Below, piece by piece: positions 40,540 through 52,860 of a DNA stretch of 64,000 nt (positions are counted from its first letter, which is position 1; every line of letters begins with the position of its first letter). The DNA is from Pyxicephalus adspersus (Eukaryota; Chordata; Amphibia; Anura; Pyxicephalidae), in contig NC_092861.1 in assembly GCF_032062135.1 (NCBI RefSeq), positions 56,212,921-56,276,920 of the forward strand, given 5' to 3'. A program made the translations under genes and the position numbers. The notes under the pieces are model-generated. The model saw only the letters and a program-made list of their open reading frames with translations, did no database searches and was not told the origin of the DNA.

Positions 40540-40762
40540 ATGGCCAATTCAGGCTTACAGCTCTTAGGATTTGCCTTGGCTTGTATAGGATGGATTGGGT
40601 TCATAGTGGCGGTAGCTATTCCTCAATGGAAGATGTCCTCTTTTGCTGGGGATGCCATCATCACAGCACAGGTGACCTATGAAGGCTTGTGGATGTCCTG
40701 TGTTATGCAGAGTACAGGACAGATGCAGTGCAAAACCTATGACTCTCTCCTGAAATTAGGAA
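40540..40762 (+). CDS. CLDN1: CLDN1 coding exon 1
   Basis: A 223-bp coding part encoding the N-terminus, membrane segment 1 and nearly all of extracellular loop 1 with the W-GLW-C-C signature. It ends GGA A before the strong donor GTAAGTAT; the split Ser codon is completed by GC of exon 2. The open frame runs on past the donor into intron 1, so an ORF-based call would wrongly extend it to 40941. Confidence 0.97.
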
Positions 40763-43700
40763 GTAAGTATGCATTTTCTTATTTATGGGTTTATGATAAC
40801 TTTATTAGATGTACCAGTATTACCAATATAGAAATACAAAACATATGCATATACATGCTTCTCTTCGAAACTATCAATGACTATGGGTTGTATATAAAGA
40901 CGGATTCACTCTTTTTTGTAAGGAAGCAGAGCATGTTATGAAATACTTTACTGGATTGTATTGGATTAAAATGAGTAAATATATCAATATGTAAATTGAA
41001 AAGGTAAAGCATGATGATATTTGGTCAAAAGATTTGGTTTGCTGACTTCACACAAAAATTATGTCTTCTAAAGCACAGTGAAGGAAATGAGAAAAATGTA
41101 ATAAAATATATATTTCAGGATATTGAGAATCATTTGCCTATGGCAAGCAATCTACATAAACAATATGTTAAGTTAACATAAATCATCCATAAAATCTGAA
41201 TCTGCCTGACATGGATAAAAAAAAAACTGACATCAGCTGGAAGAAAGACAGAATATTACTCATGATCAGCAAATAAAGCTGAACTGTTTGCAGCCATGAT
41301 TAAACATGTACAATCTTGCAATGCCAAATTGTGCCAGTGGTATAGGAGTTCATAAAGAATTTTATATTCTGTTGGGTCACTGTAGCTTGCCTTTAGCATC
41401 TGAAAATATCTCATACAACAACATTGATAGAAAAACTCCCTTTTTATTACAGCAGGCTAGAACCTCTGTCACTTTTCCAGTTTTGCCTGTGTACTTGATG
41501 CAGAATGTTCTTCACATCCTGTTAGTTTAAACAACTGTTGCCATACCAGTAAGTGAGGGCAAATTTCTCTACTTGAACCACGGATAGAAATAAAACCTTT
41601 ATATGGGTTCAAAACCTTTCTCATTCTGCAAAAAAAGAAACCTATTTGGGCAGGACCTAGACAATAAACGCAGTAGCAAAGCAGTGCAATGTATTTGGTC
41701 AAGTTGTTCAATTCCCCTAGAAAATAACCTTTACAATTTTTGGTGTTCAGAGCAATACTTATTGAAAACCCAGACTGTAATGATCTTTCTGAAAAGTAAA
41801 CACATATTTCCTAGGGGAGCGCTGTGTTTGGATGTGTCGATGATTGAGAGAACATTTTGAAGCAGAGTTGTTACAAATGTCCGTTATTATCTGGTGACAG
41901 TTAACTGGAAGTTCAGAGTTTTCAGTGCTTGGTAGCATTCCATGTAGAAGCAAATCAATCTTTGTTACATCATGTCACCTGGGATGAGGGAAGAATGAAA
42001 AAATACCAGCCCATCTTATTGTATTTGACATTTTTTAAGTGTGTCCGAAAATTGCTAGAATTGAATAATGTCTTTATAAATTGTTCTGATTCTGTAGCAT
42101 ACATTTTCCTTTATATCCGTATGCACTGGTATAATATTCTTATAATCAAATATTTTTATGTTTTACATATGCAGCAATATATCACATTAAATGGCATGCC
42201 AGTGCAAAGGAAATAAATGAGACTGATCACCTTTTTTTACAACAGGACACCTATGCGTAGAAGTATATGTTGTATCATCCCATTCTGCTATTATCTGAGC
42301 CAGAAATAGGGGATAAGAGGAAACTATTGTGTGGGTGGATACTGGTAATTTGTCTCATATAGTCAGATTTAATATGGTATTTGGGCAATGTTAAAGCTTA
42401 ATAGTTGGACGCACATGAGTCTCACAAAAATGAGTCAAGACATTACCACATCCTATGCCTACAAAACAGCTGATGTTATCATTATCTGTGCCACTATGGC
42501 TATGGGGATTTTTTTTATTGCGTAGACAAGGCAGACAAAAGGTGCTATATGCCTAAACAAGTAGTATTTACCAAGCATCAGCAGTCTCTTGTAGCTTCTC
42601 AATAATATATTAACTGCTGTTACCATATTTTCACCTAATGCCTATTGATGTAAATGTGATGACAAACAAAGCTATTTGTTTTGTTCCTGCTTTGGGACCT
42701 TGTTGGCTAATGAAGCCTAGTTTTTTGGGGTGCAGAGGTCCTTAAGTTTTAGTATTCTTAGCTCATCAAATGTAATTTGTAAAAAACTCTAACTTTAAAT
42801 TTAAAATATGGTGAGTATAGCCTCAAACTGGAATATGTTGTAGAGCTTCCTACTGGTGGTTTTGCCATTGGATTAGAGTAAATAAGAACTACACATGAAC
42901 ATTAAGGTATACTTAGATTGCCCTAAAGTGTATTATGGAAATACCCAATTCAGGTATCAGGAAGTCATATTTCTGGGCCACCTCTTCCTACCTGCCTTCG
43001 GGTTGTCTCTACTGGTCAGTGAGATCCCCAATTACAGTAACGGTCAATAGAAAGGCACCAAAACCATGGTGAGGCATCCAAATCACCAACTACTCCACCT
43101 AGCATTTTCACATTATATTATATATTTTTTGGACTTTTAGGTAGTGGGGTCTCACTACACATTTAAAAGCTAAGGTAAAGAAGAACATGGCAACTGATTT
43201 TATTTATTATTTTTAACATTTTTACCAGGTGAATGTGTTTTAAATTACAGTAAATGATTTACTGGCAGTAAATGATTGATAAATGTCATGTCCATTGCCT
43301 ATTTTATTAAATATGCCCCCACTATTGCTCTTTTTAGGACTATTTCACACTGGCAGTAAGTTTGCAGTGCTCATGCCATGAAACATTCCCGGTTGGGGAG
43401 ACTCTACAAGTAGGTTCTCCCTGTGGCAGCCCCAGGGGGTATGAATAGGTGCAGTACTAGTACCACTCGCTGCCGCCAGCTGTCACATGTGCGGACGCTG
43501 GTTCGTTTTGAGTGCCGTTCAAGGGCCAGCTTCAGGGACCCACACAAAAACATGCAATGAAGAGACAGGTGTGAACCTGCCCTTGAACTAAGCCAGATTA
43601 GGAGACTGCATATGTCATGTGGAGGTAGAAAAGCATTGAATTCCTGTTTTGCTTTAGACATAAAAGAACAGACATGAATAATCACATTGAGATTTTTCTA

Positions 43701-46700
43701 CACAACCTAGTAAAGAGTTCTCACCTAGCTTTTTTCTTTATTTTCTCTTTTCTTTTTTTACCAAGCAACTTGCTAAACAAGAATTATTACTGCCAGCACA
43801 GAAGCTGTGGGGCAATTATAAAGCACAAGGCAATAAAAGTGTCAAACTGAACCGCTCTCACATGTATAATGATTTTATTGAAATGGTTATTAAACTTTAA
43901 CTGTGCTCTGTTAGGAAACAATTGTCAGGTCTCTTTTATCCATAAAGTAAAAAGATTTGCAGCTAGAGACATGAAAAGTTGGGTTAAGTCAGGATTGCTG
44001 ATTTTGTGATCTACAAGCAGCTATAACAGTTTCATAATGGCTAGTTCCCATCATCTACCTAGGTGAGGAGGATCTGGGCAATGCTAAACACGTCTCTTTT
44101 CATGGCTTCAAACTGACTGCTAGACAAGATCAGACCCGTCAAAACAGTCACCCTGGAGAGCCGCATATTTTTAACAAAGTAGCTCTCCTCCCAAACATAA
44201 AAGACAAGAATTAACAAAACCATCAGCTTTCCCAGTAGAACATTCCTAGTGCAACAGTTAACTTCTTCATTGCTAGCTAGTACATGTAAAACTCCATACA
44301 ACATGAAAATGTATCATTCAAAAGTTCTAGATTTAAAGCAGCTCTAAGTCACAGTCCTCACATTAGGAATTAATAAAAAAGCAGCAAGTACACAACCATA
44401 GAGGCTGCTGGTGGTCTCCATTATTCTGACTGCAACGTCAGCTTTCTGCTATAAGAAAACTACATAATTCCTTTATTCCTTGAATTGTGTATCATGGATG
44501 TGGGTGTTACACTTGTAGTCTTAGATCCACAGCAGAATAGGTGGCTACAAAGTAAATACTTTTGAATAGAGCATAAATTGTAGCCAGTTTCATTTAGGAT
44601 ATGCAGTTCTCTGTAAAGGATATAGGGTAGGTATGGGAACTAACATTACACAGATATTAGGAATAACAGAAGAAAGGATCATTGAGACAAAGCAAAAGTT
44701 TTATTTTTTACTTTAAAGACACAGTGTATACAAGCCCCATAACTAAAATGATATATATCACAGCTCTCCAGTCCTTAGATGCAGCGGCTTCAATAATTTT
44801 CCCTTTCATGCTAATAATATTTTCTACAAATGTAGTATATGTTAATTTTACCATTATTCCTAAATTCTTGTAACTTTCTGTGCACTAAACTGAAAACTAT
44901 CTTCTGTTAACAACAACACAAGCCATCCTCCCTATGCACTGGAGTTGGGGAGAAATGGAAGTATGTTTAGTCAAACCCTTGCTTAAGGTTAGTAATGACA
45001 ACAACAGCCCCAGCAATAATAAACAGTCCATGCCTGAGCTTTTAACAAAGAAGTTGAATCCCTAAATTTCTTTAAATGAAATCTCACTTTTTAAAATGCA
45101 GTTATCCCACAAACCTCATTCTCTGGACCTAAACTCCTCCTTCACGGAAGTATATTTACCAAGATTTGATTGCACAGTGCCTCTGTTCACCTCCTATACT
45201 ATCCTGGTTGTACCTGTGAATTTCAGCCCCGTAGATCTCTATAGAGCTGTGTCCTGAGGCAAGTGAAGGTAATACCCTGGAGGACTATAGGGCTGTATTG
45301 AGCAGGCGTTACCAGGAAGGATATATGTATACAATATACATATACATAAAGACACTATTAGATTTCCATGTACAAATGTGGTGAGGGAGGTTGTTTTTGT
45401 CCCCTACTGGGAAGATTTCCCCTTGCTTTTGACAGGATGTCACAGATGGCAGAGGGTTCTCCATGGGTAATCTCCACAATGTAGTCATGGTAGTCATAAT
45501 AATCTCCACAATGGTACAAAGACAACACGAGTAAAAATGTCAGAATCCCTATTGGTGTCAGTTTCTTCATGTCTCAGAGATGTCTATTTCTAAAACTTTC
45601 GTAAATTAAGGAATTACTGTTACTTTATGAAATAAGGAAAATGATCTTTCTCATGATGACTCAAATAAAAGGGTTTTCATGTGTCTGATCCATCATGAAG
45701 CATACATGGGATTTATCAATTAAGTTTATTTGGGTAGTCATTTGCTGCATGCATCTCCCCAGTAAATGGATCTTAATGCTACTCAGCCTTTAATTTCAAA
45801 AAGATTACAATGAATAATACAAAAAACTACATGGACTACTTAGGTGAGCAAAGAAATTTAGGTCAATGAGATGACTTGCTCATAGAAAGAGACTGCAGAA
45901 GAAGCCGCACTGGCCTATCAATTCATGAAAATTAAGTTCACTCCTCGTGTAAGTGTATATTACAGAACAGAACATTACAAAAAAACTACAATTTATGTTC
46001 CGTTTTAAACACATACTAGGCATATGTAATAATTCTGATGCCCTGAACTAGGTAATATTCAATGATCTAGAGCTATGAAACAGATGCTTCCATGAAAACC
46101 AGTTTACAAAGCTGGCACCGGTATTGGGCCTGATTTATTAAGCTCTCAAAGCCCAGAGAAGATAAGTGATCCTGCATACCTGGAATCGATTTTCCAAAAA
46201 AAACATTTCTATTAGTTGGCAAATGTATTCAATCTTGAACCAGATTCTACGTTTGCTGGATCACCCAGATTCACCAATGACAGTCTATCTTCTTCAGCCT
46301 TTGAGAAATGTAATAAATCACCCTTATTATAGCGATATGGATCAGGGTATCTTAGGGTTCCCTTATAAGGACATCACTGGATATCTATGACTTAAAAGGA
46401 TTCTGTAAGGTTTTCAAATAATGGAAAATCCACTGTTGAGCTGATATGACAGCATAGCTACCATAATTAAATATTGGATTTAACCTTGTTTAGCACAGCC
46501 TTACCATACAACAACATAAAAGATCCAACAAACTGCCTTGATTTATTTAAAAGCAAAGTAAACACTTTAATACAATCCTAGACTGAAGAATATACTTTAG
46601 ATAGTATCTCATTATAAGTCTTGATAAGCGATCCTAATGGGGGAGAACCTTAGACAATAAAATAACCAAAAAAGGTTAGATGGGAGCTTGTTTTCAGATA

Positions 46701-49700
46701 AATTGGCTGGCTCTTGGAATTTATTAAAAATATATTTAGCCTGAAGCTGTAACTAATATCAAGAAAAATGCTGTCAGTCAAATACAGTATGAATTTTTAC
46801 CTAATGACTACAATATGCATTGAACCTAATCAAGGTTCACAATACTATTAACTACCTCCATTCTGAATTACTTGATTCCAGTAGTTTTGGTTGTAAGAGA
46901 CTTTTATTTAAGTAAGTCAGGTCTCCCAAGTCAAGGCAAAAGAGTGAAGTTTAAAAAAACATTAATTTCATAAAATGTTTCTTCCCCACTCATCAAGACT
47001 GTAATCTTCTAGCAGTTGTTCAGTATTTTTATTACATTGGTCATACACAGTGCATATGTCTTTGCTGTCAGTATGATCTTTCCAGAATAGGTCATAATCT
47101 TGCTTGGATACTTTTGTTCTCAATATTTGTAGCAACAAAACCATAGTAAGTAAAAAAACTTGCCACAAATATGTACACATAATACATGGATGGGTGTGAT
47201 TTCATGCAGGGTAACCCTCTAAAATGAATAATTTGGATGAGCTTGCAAAGAAAACAATGTTGGGTTTCAACCTGTCTTCAAGATAAACATAAGCTATTTT
47301 TCAAGTTAGGACACAGCAGAGAATTTCAGACAGGAAAGCTTTTAAAGATGTTATTACATGGTCACCAAATCTGGGATCAGTAGAACCATAACAAGAGCTT
47401 TGCTACAAAATAATAGCAATGAAAGTCAAACATACTAAAATGATACACATAAATGAATCAGCCAAAAACGTAAGGCAACATTACAAAACTAATTAGAACT
47501 CTAATTCACCTTAATCCTTCATGAAAAATGTATGTTTTTAGTTATATTAAAACTGATTAAACATTTTAATATATGATGGGTTTTCTTAGTAAGAATTTGT
47601 GAAGTTTTCTAGCCATAATTCCTTCCTTCGATGGCATACAGTAATAACATTTTGAAGCAAATTTGACATTAATTATTGCCCTGCTGTAATGTTTCATATT
47701 CATTATACAAAAGTAAACTGGACCAGGATGTGCGATCTATATCAAATAAGATATGACTTGCAAATGAGAGTTTATGTATCATTCATTATCATGTGTTCAA
47801 GCGCTGGGAGCTATTTTCAAGGTCTACTAGTTTCATTTGCTTATTAAGTAAACATTAAAAGTTAATGGGAATCTTTTACCAACAGAAAACTTAAGGCATG
47901 TTGTTGTTCACTAATTAGACAAAGTAAAGTTTTTGCTGAGTTTATCAGTGTCCAATTATGCTTCTCTTCCGCTGCCACTCTTTGCAGATCTCTACACTGG
48001 TTTCCATTTCACCTTAGAATCAAATTCAAGCTCCTGTGCTTTGCCTTCAAATCCGTTCACAGTTATTGTCCCACTTACATTTCTGACCTGGTAAAAAAAT
48101 ACTCCCCCTGCCGCTCTCTCCTCCGATGACCTACTAATGACTTCCTCACTCATAACCTCATCACACGCATGGATACAAGACTTCTCTAGAGCTGCCCCAA
48201 CTCTCTGGAATGGTCTTCCTTGTCCTATCCGGGTTGCTCCTACTTTCTGCTCATTTAAAAGAGCCCAGAAAACCCATTTTTTCAAACTTGCCTACCTGTT
48301 TTCTTCTGTTATTTGAAACCATCACTACTTCCCACCTTTACATATCTCCCATCCTATTGTGTGTAAATTCCCACACCTACTAGATTGTAAGCTCTTCGGG
48401 GCAGGGTCCTCTCCTCCTGTATTAGTCTGGCAACCCCTATTTAATGTACAGAGCTGCATAATATGTTGGCGCTATATAAATCCTGTTTATTATTAGTCTG
48501 TCATTTGCAACCCCTATTTAATGTACAGCGCTGCGTAATATGTTGGCGCCATATAAATCCTGTTTAATAATAATAATAATAATAATAATTATCACAAAAT
48601 TCCCCCTGATGGCAGCAGCGTTAAAGAAATCTTCATCACAGTGTTTGGGTACAAAATAACGTCTGCTCAAATACATGCATGCAGATTTCTTCAGCTTTAT
48701 AAAATGCATACAGTTTATGAAACATGATTATCTTCATTGCCGTATTGTGTGACTGCAGACTTACCTACATACAATACACAGGGAAATAAAAATATGTAAA
48801 CAGCCTATTTTATTTATCCCAACTGCAGAAAAATGAGATTAAGGCCCATGGGTTACTCCATAGGGTTGTAGCCATGCTTTTTCCAACGTGAACCCTACAA
48901 AGATCAAGTGTGTACAATACATATATTGAGATATGCAAAGTGAATCATGTTAATATTTCTCAGGAAATTATGTCTTTAAACCTGTGCTTTCGGACCATTT
49001 TTTTATCATTCCTTAAATAATGTATAATAAATAGGAATAAAATTTGTAATATTTGTTATCTTATTTTCTAGGCACTATGCAGGCTACTCGGGCATTGATG
49101 ATCTGTGGAATTATTGTGGGCTTCTTCGCCGCTTGCATTGCTGCAGTGGGAATGAAATGCTTAACTTGCCTTCAAGATGATGAAGTGAAGAAAGCCAAAG
49201 TTGGAATAGTTGGTGGTGTTCTCTTCATTATTGGTGGTAAGTATAATTATTTTTGGGTCTCTTAATTCATAGATAATTCTCCACTTAAAGTAAAACAGTA
49301 AAACAAATAATAAATGAGTTTTAACATATTTTTGGAGGTGTCACTGAGAATAATATTTGCACATATTGACCATATAAAAAAAAATTTGATTGAGTCAGTT
49401 GCCGCTTGTCAATTTGTTCTTTCTATGATGAGCTTGTGATAGCCTTCCATAGTGTAGAACAAGTGACCATATCTGGGCCACTTAGGGAAGTCTCCAGTCT
49501 TGTACACTGTTGATATGAGATGAATGAATGTTGACATGAATGACGAATGAATGTTTTTCTGCCAAAATAGGCAAAGGGGTCTGGCCAGACTCCCACACTT
49601 GTGTATATGAGCATGAAGGTTTATGGTGAAATATTTCAAAATATCTATTGGTGTATTCATGTATAACTGCTTATCTGTTGAATGTGGCCAGTATTAGAAA

Positions 49701-50517
49701 TAATGAGTTGCTAGAAATTACTTTTGAATTTTTCTTCTAGGACTATGTGTTCTTATTGCAACAGCTTGGTATGGAAACCAAATTGCCAGGGATTTCTACA
49801 ATGCATTTACCCCAACCAACTCCAAGTAAGTATAGCAATGGTAGAGTTATGTGTCTTACTAGTTTTACTCTTAATATCATTATGACATACAAAAAACAGA
49901 ATATTGATATATGTAAGTACCAGGAGTTAGTAAACTTTCAAACTTAAATCAAATTACCATGAGGAACTATATTTGCTAAGAGACAGTGGGGAAACCCACT
50001 TAAATTCAGTGCTCCTTCCTATCAGCCTCCCATGGCTTGTTTTGGCCCTAGTTAGTTTTTAGAAGCCTGTGGACACTTGTGTGGTACAAGGTTATGAGTG
50101 AAGAAGTTTTTAGTAGGTCATTTGAGGAGTAGAAATTGCAGGTAGGGGCGAATTTATGTATACAGTCAGATATGTGGGACTGGAGCCACCAAATATTAAC
50201 TTGACAGCTCTACAATTCTTGCACAGAATAGGGCATGGAAGATATCAAACAAAATTTAGTGAGGAGAAAATAGTACTTAAGCTCTTGTAATTAACTTCTG
50301 TTACCCTACTGAATATATCATAAATAAGTGTTTCTCTCTTTCTTGTAGATATGAATTTGGTCCAGCTTTATTCATTGGTTGGGCAGGTGCTGCAATGGCA
50401 ATCTTAGGAGGGGCCTTGTTGTGCTGCTCTTGTCCTAAAAGGGAAACCTCATACCCACCTTCCAGAGGCTACCACAAAAATGCACCATCAGCACCTGCAG
50501 GAAAAGACTACGTGTAA
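40540..50517 (+). CDS. CLDN1: Claudin-1 gene, complete coding region in four exons
   Basis: Joined exons 40540-40762, 49072-49236, 49741-49825 and 50349-50517 give 642 bp, a 213-residue protein (human is 211). Claudin hallmarks sit at the human positions: W30, GLW at 49-51 and C54/C64 in extracellular loop 1. Four membrane segments follow the family pattern. The tail has the dicysteine LLCCSCP after membrane segment 4 and ends KDYV, the PDZ-binding end of claudin-1. The start [11 protein letters not shown] and the block TATAWYGN-like [10 protein letters not shown] match claudin-1 better than other claudins I can recall. Claudin-1 forms tight-junction strands that seal epithelia, notably skin. 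The ATG context is good (A at -3, G at +4). Intron lengths are 8.3 kb, 504 bp and 523 bp. Confidence 0.97.
43337..43587. mobile_element. MITE, GGCTNGGTTCANA family, copy 2
   Basis: Left GGACTATTTCACACTGGCAG and right, reverse complemented, AAGGGCAGGTTCACACCTGTC are inverted ends of the same type as 26984-27416. The inner part has CGCTGCCGCC and a GTGGCAGCCCCAGGGGG stretch. The minus-strand open frame 43404-43685 is element sequence. Confidence 0.6.
45358..45570 (-). CDS. Hypothetical small secreted-type ORF in CLDN1 intron 1 (doubtful)
   Basis: A 70-residue open frame. It starts [19 protein letters not shown], which has the shape of a signal peptide, then a Tyr/Asp-rich [10 protein letters not shown] and one later Cys (AICDIL). 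A possible donor (CCCA/GTAGGG at about 45405) would cut it to about 57 residues. I recognise no family. CATTGTGGAGATTA occurs twice within it, so part of the Tyr/Asp stretch comes from a local duplication. It may be a chance frame in AT-rich DNA. Confidence 0.15.
   Translation of the reverse strand: MKKLTPIGILTFLLVLSLYHCGDYYDYHDYIVEITHGEPSAICDILSKARGNLPSRGQKQPPSPHLYMEI
46137..46322. mobile_element. MITE, CCTGATTTATTAAAG family, copy 2
   Basis: Starts GGCCTGATTTATTAAGCTCTC, ends near TGAGAAATGTAATAAATCA. The middle GATCCTGCATACCTGGAATCGAT and TAGTTGGCAAATG matches the copy at 23048-23247. Confidence 0.65.
46968..47180 (-). CDS. Hypothetical small secreted-type ORF in CLDN1 intron 1 (doubtful)
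   Basis: A 70-residue open frame with a hydrophobic start ([18 protein letters not shown]) and a hydrophilic acidic remainder containing ICTVYDQC (two cysteines five residues apart) and ending DEWGRNIL. It has the layout of a small secreted peptide precursor but matches nothing I know. No clear promoter or splice site was found. It may be chance. Confidence 0.17.
   Translation of the reverse strand: MCTYLWQVFLLTMVLLLQILRTKVSKQDYDLFWKDHTDSKDICTVYDQCNKNTEQLLEDYSLDEWGRNIL
47610..47930. promoter_or_regulatory. Candidate conserved non-coding element in CLDN1 intron 1
   Basis: Repeat-free block next to the LINE fragment with ACATTAATTATTGCCC, ACTTGCAAATGAGAG and TTCATTATCATGTG. It has dense homeodomain-type ATTA cores and an E-box, unlike the simpler AT-rich intron around it. 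Possible CLDN1 intronic enhancer. Inference only. Confidence 0.25.
47960..48591 (+). mobile_element. L2-like non-LTR retrotransposon fragment with duplicated 3' tail
   Basis: The plus strand translates to the end of an L2/CR1-clade reverse transcriptase [23 protein letters not shown], then [10 protein letters not shown] and later [11 protein letters not shown], with stops between. It is followed by the typical 3' tail GATTGTAAGCTCTTCGGGGC and TGTACAGCGCTGCGTAATAT. The tail part is present twice (about 48425-48490 and 48500-48570), ending in an ATA repeat. The open frame 48285-47992 on the minus strand is antisense to this and is not a gene. Confidence 0.85.
49072..49236 (+). CDS. CLDN1: CLDN1 coding exon 2
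   Basis: A 165-bp exon with acceptor TTATTTTCTAG and donor GGTG/GTAAGT. It encodes MQATRALM, membrane segment 2, the intracellular loop with [15 protein letters not shown] and membrane segment 3 up to FIIGG. Confidence 0.97.
49741..49825 (+). CDS. CLDN1: CLDN1 coding exon 3
   Basis: An 85-bp exon after acceptor TTTTTCTTCTAG, ending before GTAAGTAT. It encodes the end of membrane segment 3 and extracellular loop 2 ([19 protein letters not shown]). An overlapping open frame in another phase starts at 49747 and is not the protein. Confidence 0.97.
50349..50517 (+). CDS. CLDN1: CLDN1 terminal coding exon 4
   Basis: After acceptor TTTCTTGTAG this exon encodes [11 protein letters not shown], membrane segment 4, the palmitoylation-type cysteines LLCCSCP, and a Ser/Pro/Tyr-rich tail ending GKDYV. 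TAA is at 50515-50517. Confidence 0.97.
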
Positions 50518-52860
50518 TGCACATGCTGAGCAATATTCAGCACTCCACTGAGACTTGACAACCTTCCTTCCTTTGAAAATAACCCACAAATTACCTATTT
50601 TTTGAATTTATGAACTGGTCAAAATGTATATTCATGCAGATGCAAGTTAATGAGCTTCAGGACAGAAATATGTAACTTCCAAAGATTACTAAATTTCATC
50701 TTTTGTTAAAATGCAACATACTGCAGCATATAAAAAATATTGCATAGAAAGCATAGACATTTATTGGTCTGCTGGTAATCATAATACAATATTACCGCAA
50801 AGACGGTTTAAAGGCTGTTAAATACATTTCTACATAAATAGTATTCTGGGTACCATGCAGTAATTGCCACACAAGTTGATAAGTATTAAGGGCGTTTTAC
50901 ACACTCAAGCAGGATCTCAAAGCCAAGGTTACCTTTTAGGAGTTAGTGAATTTGCAGTACATTCTTTATACTTAGACAAAGTTATGTAACTATTTATATC
51001 ACTTAATAAAATGCTGTGTAAATTGGCTGCATAATTTTCTGAACTAAATTAGCCAGTGAGCCACAATAAGAGCAATGTTTTAGTTTTGCGAATCCAAAAT
51101 AGAAGCTGGTTTTGAAAGAATTTTTATTCTCATGGAATATTGGTTTTACTTAAAGAATTCTGAAAAACCTTGTAAAAGGCAGCTTAAAGGGGAATCCTGC
51201 AAACTCCATACAGATAGTGTCCTGGCACAGATTCAAACCTAGGATTTTAACACTGCAAAGCAAGGGTGCTAACTATTTTTCCAAAGCAAATGAGTATGTG
51301 TATGCAATTAAAGGAATGAATGAGGCCAAAAAGAATCACAAGCAGAATGACCTAGTTGCTATTCATAAGGAAAATTATTTCCTTCCAATTTTTTGAACAA
51401 AAAAGATATATTGATTTATTTTTTCACATAAGGTACAATAAAGAAAAGTGTATAGACTAGAACCTACAGTTGAAAGTATTCCTTTGGAAGCTGCTCCTTT
51501 AAAGTATACCTTTAAATATGCTGAGTAAAAGGATATTACATAACTGTCTAAAAAATGTAAAAGTGTGACCTGACTTAGTTGTTGATATTTTTCAATAGTT
51601 ACAGATGATGATATTCTAGACAATGACAATTACAGTGTTTGATGTGAAAAAATGTCACCAGAAGCTCCATACAAGCTGGTCAACTGTTTTTTTTAAAAAA
51701 AAGGTCTTCCAAAAAAAAAAAACTTTTAGTAATTTTTTGTCCCACGGCCTGTGCCATTACTCTTTGCTGTCCTAAAGAACTACCACTGCCAAAGGATCTT
51801 TTGCCACTGCTAGCTGTGGTCCCATCTGTTGGTCCCTGCACTAGCACAAGACACAGTAGGGATGTAGGTGCTGGGGATAGAACTACATTGCTCAGTGGGG
51901 GACCAGAGACCAACACACATGGACGTGAGATCTTTGTTAGTTATAGAATACTTTATGTGCATTTTGCACAGTGTAAATAATAGATATCCTACATGTTTGG
52001 TTTAATATAATGGCTCTTCAGTTTAAAGAAAGAATGGTGGAAAAGGATGTACTATTTTCCCATCATTTCAACCATATCATGATTATTAGAGAAGAACACA
52101 TAAATATTGTAATATTTGGCAAGTATACTGAGTTTTGTTTTCTTATTAGAATGTATATCTAGGAGAGTTAGAACTTAGAGCTTTAGGATGACATTTGCTT
52201 GGTCTAAACTTGATATCTTTTGAACTATTTGCAAAGCTAAAGGCTATCAAGATATCACTTGGTTTCTTGAAGTGTAACTCCACTTTTAAACAACTGTGAT
52301 ACTGTAAAGCAGGGCAGTAAATTATAGTGATTATGTATTTTTTTAAATTGTTAGAAGTTGTATATATCATTCCACAGCTGTCTACTTACAATTGTAAGCA
52401 TCATTAGACACCGAATTGCATTGCTATGATTTACTAAAGGAGCGGAAGCTGTTTACTGGCCATGGTGAATGTTTACTTACTTGCTTAGTAAACAAGAGGA
52501 GGTTGTATGCACAATCATAAGCAAAGGAAGGAGCAAAATGAAAAAAAAAAGAAAACTGGGTTATTAAAGTGGACATTGCTGTTCTTCCCTTGCAGTAAAT
52601 GTGCTCTTTTCCTTTAGTTTTTCACCTCCATTATATTTCCCCCACGAGAACATGCAAAATCTTACATTTGTAACTAAGCACGCTTGAAATTTCAAGATCC
52701 AGTGGAAATTTAATCCAAAAAAATTATGATTACCAAAAGTTAATTTTACACACCCTAGCTTAAAATATTGGTTTTCCTGAGAAATGTGGTTTACCTTGTA
52801 AAGCAAATATCATATTGTTATTGTATTAATCTTTTTCCAATAAATCATTTTTTACAATAA
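50518..52860 (+). other. CLDN1: Probable CLDN1 3' UTR
   Basis: No coding exon follows the CLDN1 stop. Two candidate poly(A) signals exist: AATAAA at 51005-51010 and AATAAA at 52839-52844, the latter inside CCAATAAATCA with more A-rich sequence after it. Mammalian CLDN1 has a long 3' UTR of a few kb, so I favour the distal site. The stretch 51700-51920 is more GC-rich and may be an insertion. Confidence 0.45.

Larger units (their letters stand above)
40763..49071 (+). other. CLDN1: CLDN1 intron 1
   Basis: An 8.3-kb intron, GTAAGT to TTTTCTAG. It contains two MITE copies, an L2-like LINE fragment with duplicated tail, two short minus-strand open frames with signal-peptide-like starts, and a candidate conserved block, all listed separately. 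The rest (about 40950-43330 and 43590-45300) shows nothing I can name. Confidence 0.9.

Noticed and set aside
40763..40941. Extension of the CLDN1 exon 1 frame to a stop at 40941
   Set aside because: A consensus donor GTAAGTAT at 40763 and the exact fit of exon 2 show that this part is intron.
44059..44304. 81-codon minus-strand frame with a hydrophobic start
   Set aside because: Looked protein-like ([17 protein letters not shown]) but has no known family, no splice partner and a stop just before a donor-like GTAGAT.
47992..48285. 97-codon open frame on the minus strand
   Set aside because: It is the antisense of an L2-like LINE reverse transcriptase fragment on the plus strand.
51680..51916. 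78-codon minus-strand frame, GC-richer than its surroundings
   Set aside because: No domain, ends in poly-Phe/Lys from A- and T-runs, and lies in the probable CLDN1 3' UTR. Perhaps a small insertion, but I could not find its ends.
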